From Bacteroidales bacterium (GTDB lineage Bacteria > Bacteroidota > Bacteroidia > Bacteroidales > UBA7960), in NCBI GenBank assembly GCA_007131125.1, contig SLRE01000145.1:1-12973 (forward strand): DNA of 12,973 nt, given 5' to 3'. This document shows positions 11,982-12,973 of this stretch, piece after piece. Positions within the stretch are counted from its first letter, which is position 1, and every line of letters starts with the position of its first letter. Made by a program: the position numbers and the translations under genes. Under the pieces are notes generated by a model. The model was not told where the DNA came from, did no database searches, and was given only the letters and a program-made list of their open reading frames with translations.

Positions 11982-12973
11982 TTATTGCATAATGATCAGT
12001 TTGTTGAGGTAGGACTTATCCCTGGTTTCAAGGCGATAGAAGTACATTCCTTTGGGCAATCCATCAGCCCTGAACTTGATTTCCATGGGCTGATTGGCTT
12101 CAACATAACCTTCAAAAAGAACTGCTACTTTTTCGCCGATCAGGTTATAGATGTCCAGTTTAACATGAGAACCTTCTCTCAACTCGAAGAATATGGTGCT
12201 TTCATACTGCATCGGGTTGGGGAAGATCCTCATGGTTACCTGTTCGTCTCCCTGGTTTATCAGATTGTCGTCGATTCCGGTAAAAAAGTCAGCTTCCGGA
12301 ATATTAATTTCGTCGACTACCTGGCAGCCATAGTAATCCGTAACAGTAACTGAATATAATCCAGGACCTTCCACTTCAATGGTTTGTGAAGTTTTACCGT
12401 TTTCCCACAGGTATTCATAGGCAGGGGATCCTCCTGAAGCATAAACCGTTGCTTCAAAAGGTATGGATTTGTTATCGTTGTAAATAACGATCTCTGCCTG
12501 TAGTGGCTCTTCGGGTCCTTCTATTTCAACGCATTGAGTGAACACACATCCGTTTTGGTCTGTAACGGTCACCGTATAGAAACCAACCTGCAGACCAAAG
12601 TGGAGGAATCCCTGTGACTTGAGTCCATCAAGGTCTCCTTCCAGCGGATCATCAGGGCAACCGGTCAGCAGACAAGTGCTGTAAGGTCCTACTCCCCCGG
12701 TGATCACACCTGAAATGGTTCCGTCATCAGCTCCGTAACAGGTTACATGTGTTTTGGTAAGCAACACATTCAGCGGATCGGGTTCGTCAATAATTATTCC
12801 ATCGAGGTATGCCACGCAACCAGCTTCATCCATTACATAAACGGTATATGTTCCTGCATACAGGTTTTCAAATACATTGCTGGCCTGATAATTTTCACCA
12901 TCAATGGAATACATCAGTTCCCCATCTCCGCCTTCGGCGTAAACGATAATCTCACCGGTGGCTTCACCTGCGC
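11982..12973 (-). CDS. T9SS-sorted SprB-repeat surface protein, N-terminal part missing
   Basis: The last 329 residues of a large secreted protein; the frame stays open at the right edge. Three SprB-like beta-sandwich repeats are visible at about 1-67, 68-157 and 158-227, with the pattern YxxDxxGC near each end (GTYTVYVMDEAGC, GFYTVTVTDQNGC, GLYSVTVTDYYGC) and an inter-repeat EPDPL or EEPL. A type A T9SS sorting domain follows (about 246-329): MRIFPNPMQYESTIFFEL, VKLDIYNLIGEKV and LPKGMYFYRLETRDKSYLNK, ending LIIMQ. Known proteins of this kind cross the outer membrane through the type IX system, lose the C-terminal domain and become attached to the surface or released; SprB itself is the gliding adhesin of Flavobacterium. 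Whether this one serves adhesion, gliding or polymer binding cannot be judged without its N-terminus. Confidence 0.9.
   Translation of the reverse strand, partial: AGEATGEIIVYAEGGDGELMYSIDGENYQASNVFENLYAGTYTVYVMDEAGCVAYLDGIIIDEPDPLNVLLTKTHVTCYGADDGTISGVITGGVGPYSTCLLTGCPDDPLEGDLDGLKSQGFLHFGLQVGFYTVTVTDQNGCVFTQCVEIEGPEEPLQAEIVIYNDNKSIPFEATVYASGGSPAYEYLWENGKTSQTIEVEGPGLYSVTVTDYYGCQVVDEINIPEADFFTGIDDNLINQGDEQVTMRIFPNPMQYESTIFFELREGSHVKLDIYNLIGEKVAVLFEGYVEANQPMEIKFRADGLPKGMYFYRLETRDKSYLNKLIIMQ

Noticed and set aside
11967..12003. Direct repeat TGATCAGTTTG at 11967-11977 and 11993-12003.
   Set aside because: It is only 11 bp, one copy lies in the coding end of the adhesin gene, and no mobile element boundary or insertion is nearby.
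1..12973. Horizontal transfer, prophage, CRISPR or defence island.
   Set aside because: There are no integrase, transposase, tRNA-adjacent repeats or regularly spaced repeats, and the genes are conserved core or phylum-typical functions.

Overview
The window is a chromosomal segment from a member of the Bacteroidota, probably a Bacteroidales or Marinilabiliales-like lineage. Three things point there: -7 promoter boxes of the TAnnTTTG type; a type IX secretion (T9SS) C-terminal sorting domain with SprB-like repeats; and an Lnb (formerly DUF4105) lipoprotein-acylation protein. Coding is dense and mostly housekeeping. There is no CRISPR array, insertion sequence, prophage, tRNA or rRNA.

Layout. 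Minus strand, 1-1160: 5' part of atpD (F1 ATP synthase beta), cut by the left edge. Plus strand, 1318-4461: a tight three-gene unit of a RibF-like protein with an eroded FMN adenylyltransferase half, an AI-2E/PerM-family membrane protein, and a radical SAM/SPASM-like protein of unknown substrate. This unit ends one base short of the stop codon of the convergent frr gene. Minus strand, 4463-8651: the translation cluster rplM-rpsI-rpsB-tsf, then pyrH, then frr. A hairpin terminator after tsf and another on the pyrH stop codon, with promoter-like boxes before pyrH and frr, suggest this familiar cluster is read here as three units. 8652-9101 is a 450-bp divergent regulatory region holding rplM promoters, a dyad operator-like site, a possible leader pseudoknot and an orphan plus-strand terminator. 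Plus strand, 9102-11912: an lnb-like gene, then an MhqD-type hydrolase and an MhqO-type ring-cleaving dioxygenase, resembling the Bacillus quinone/catechol detoxification pair. A strong bidirectional terminator separates these from the 3' part of a large T9SS-secreted SprB-repeat adhesin on the minus strand, cut by the right edge.

How the genes work together. The central block makes ribosomal proteins L13, S9 and S2, elongation factor Ts, UMP kinase and ribosome recycling factor, all tied to growth rate. The flanking genes serve energy (atpD), flavin supply (ribF), envelope biogenesis (lnb), electrophile detoxification (mhqD/mhqO) and surface display (T9SS cargo). I see no clearly new defence or mobile system. 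The most unusual features are the degenerate RibF, the orphan radical SAM gene beside it, and unexplained regulatory structure in 8652-9101 and 10308-10340.
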